DNA of 21,846 nt from Silene noctiflora (taxonomy: Eukaryota > Streptophyta > Magnoliopsida > Caryophyllales > Caryophyllaceae), in the NCBI GenBank assembly GCA_009801015.1, contig VHZZ01005708.1, positions 30,683 through 52,528 on the forward strand, read 5' to 3'. A program made the position numbers and the translations under genes. Under the pieces are notes generated by a model that did no database searches, was not told the origin of the DNA, and saw only the letters and a list, made by a program, of their open reading frames with translations. Positions within the stretch are counted from its first letter, which is position 1. Each line of letters opens with the position of its first letter. Positions 20,196-21,846 of this stretch are shown piece by piece.

Positions 20196-21351
20196 ATGTA
20201 CCCCTCATAACTTGTATAGTTTGGAATATACAAGGAACGGGAAATAAGAATAAAATTGCAGCTTTAAAAGAGGTTATTAAAACATACAAAACTACTGTTA
20301 TTGCTCTAATCGAGACGCATATGGGCGGCGATCATGCTGAAAAAGTTCGAAAAATTATTAATTATAGTGGCCATTATCGAGTAGATGTTAACGGTTTTAG
20401 CGGCGGGATTTGGTTATTCTGGAGACTAGAATTTGTTAAAGTTATCCCAGTATATGACCATACACAATACATTACCGTTGAAATTTCTCGTATTGGAGGA
20501 GTCCCTTGGTTTTTTACAGCAGTGTATACTAATAGAAAAGAATTATGGACTGAACTTGAAATTTTTGCAAACGCAAATAGTTGTCCCTGGATGATGGCGG
20601 GAGACTTCAACGAAACTAAGTCCTTATCTGAACGTCATGGCGGCAGCCTGGCCATGGCTAAACGATGTGAAAATTTTGATAATTGGATTGAAAATTGTGA
20701 ATTAATAGAACTGGAATTTGCGGGTCCGGCTCATACATGGGCTCGCGGCAATTCTCCGGAAAATAGACAAAGTGCAAGACTTGATCGAGCTTTATGCAAT
20801 TCAGAATGGGGATCGACGTATGATAATGCTAGTGTTCGACATCTATTGGCTTTCTAATCAGACCATTGTCCTTTTTTGATAGCAACTAACGGCTTCACCC
20901 CTCTTAGTTCGATACAAAAACCATTTTGTTTCCAGGAAGCATGGATGACCCACGAGTTATTTACTACTTTCATCGAAGAAAATTGGCCTGTCAAGGGTAA
21001 CTTCCCAAGTCGGCTGAATAAGATGTCTAATTCCCTACAAAATTGAAATGAAAATGTGTTTGGGAATATTTTCCGTCAAAAGAGAATTCTCAAGCCAAGA
21101 ATTGGGGGATGTCAAAAGAAAATCTCTATCGCCAAAGAAAAGTGTCTTATCGTTCTTGAACCAAAACTCCGTAAGGAACTTGATGATGTTCTCGAAAGCG
21201 ATGAGCTCTATTGGTATCAAAAATCTCGAGTCGATTTCATCAAATACTTCTTACTTCCCCATTAGAACTTTAATACGACGATGGCAAAATCGAATTAATT
21301 CCCTCAAAAATGAAGCAGGAGAATGGACAAAGGAACCGTCCAAAGTGAAAG
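19937..21351 (+). pseudogene. LINE ORF2 remnant: AP endonuclease domain, truncated before reverse transcriptase
   Basis: An open frame of 306 codons (19937-20857) carries an apurinic-type endonuclease/exonuclease/phosphatase domain from about residue 88: W96-N97 in VWNIQG, E126 in LIETH, GFSGGIWLFW (153-162), D223 and N225 in GDFNE, and the RLDRAL string at 281-286. A TAA at 20855-20857 stops it one codon before the catalytic SDH triad (20858-20866). The same frame continues through SDHCPF to a TGA at 21044-21046, then to a TAG at 21263. A frameshift near 21245 moves the rest (RTLIRRWQNRINSLKNEAGEW) into another frame. Nothing downstream resembles reverse transcriptase. Confidence 0.85.
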
Positions 21352-21846
21352 TGATGTGTCTAATATTTATATGATTTTACCCCATTATTAGCTCGGTTTT
21401 ACTTGTTATTTGCACTAATTATAGTGTTTTATTTAGCTAATCCCGTGTTTTAGATATATTGCCCGTGTTTAGTATGTTTTGTAGGAAATGTAGCTTTTAG
21501 TAGCTATTTCCCGTCAAATAAGCAAGTATCGAGTTCACGAGGCTAAGTGGAAACTAAGATGGATCATGGAAGCAAAATAAAGTGGATTGATGAAGAAATG
21601 TGGAAGCAAATGGCCCAAATACAAATCATCCACCAACAAATGGCAAATGTAAACAATTGAGAAATTAAGTCCAAAGAGGAAGTCCAATTAGTCATAAGGA
21701 GTCACAAGCATGGGATTCCACAAAAGATTCCTCAAAAATGCAATAATTCGGATGCTTAAAGGCACTTCAAAGCAAAACATAGGATTCCAAGAGCATTAAA
21801 TAGAGCAATTAAGTCCGGAAACGAAGAATTCCACGACCCCGATCGG
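21352..21846 (+). mobile_element. Probable left end of an LTR retrotransposon, running off the window
   Basis: At TGATGTGTC (21352) the sequence stops resembling a LINE and becomes stop-rich, non-coding and LTR-like (ttttaccccattattagctc, ttgcccgtgtttagtatgtt). It begins with TG as LTRs do. No matching LTR, primer-binding site or coding domain is inside the window. The call therefore rests on texture and on the sharp change in the interrupted LINE. The exact edge could be a few bases either side. Confidence 0.45.

Larger units (their letters stand above)
18945..21351 (+). mobile_element. Decayed L1-type LINE, missing reverse transcriptase and 3' end
   Basis: Order ORF1 (DUF4283), linker, endonuclease, same strand, as in plant L1 elements. 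The sequence stops in the region between endonuclease and reverse transcriptase, where sequence unlike LINE begins. No poly-A tail or target duplication can be seen. The 5' limit is unknown. Confidence 0.8.

Overview
This is plant nuclear DNA, almost certainly from a eudicot. It is AT-rich, its genes are split by many GT-AG introns, and its repeats are plant families (Stowaway MITEs, TTG-tailed SINEs, a plant L1-type LINE). The TTCAGT-rich foldback repeats remind me of Caryophyllales genomes, but that is an impression and not a demonstrated assignment.

Positions 1-10795 hold one complete plus-strand gene in 16 coding exons, the plant gamma-tubulin complex component 4 (GCP4). Every intron obeys GT-AG, all phases close, and the spliced product is 738 residues. 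Its introns carry two clear Stowaway MITEs, two to three SINE-like pieces, microsatellites, a poly-C run with the only N in the window, and a perfect 14-bp inverted repeat. A canonical E2F-type motif lies about 95 bp upstream of the ATG.

Positions 10796-11953 separate two convergent genes and contain an eroded Stowaway-like MITE. On the minus strand, 15614-11954 is a complete seven-exon gene for a SAM-dependent methyltransferase of the leucine carboxyl methyltransferase/PPM type (about 315 residues). It has a plausible plastid transit peptide and an atypical SAM-binding loop. One of its introns holds an Au-type SINE.

The rest, 15788-21846, is repeat territory. First comes a 1.18-kb non-autonomous DNA element with terminal inverted repeats of about 330-347 bp, a 7-bp target duplication and an internal 208-bp tandem duplication. 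Next is about 1 kb of TTCAGT-rich sequence that changes strand and looks like nested copies of a short element with GGCCCTGTTCTTT ends. After roughly 0.95 kb with nothing assignable, there is a decayed LINE (ORF1 with DUF4283, then an AP-type endonuclease) broken by stops and frameshifts. The LINE ends abruptly before its reverse transcriptase, at what looks like the left end of an LTR retrotransposon running off the window.

The two genes are housekeeping-type neighbours with no evident functional link. I see no operon-like or defence-like system. The most unusual material is the pair of foldback repeats at 15.8-18 kb.
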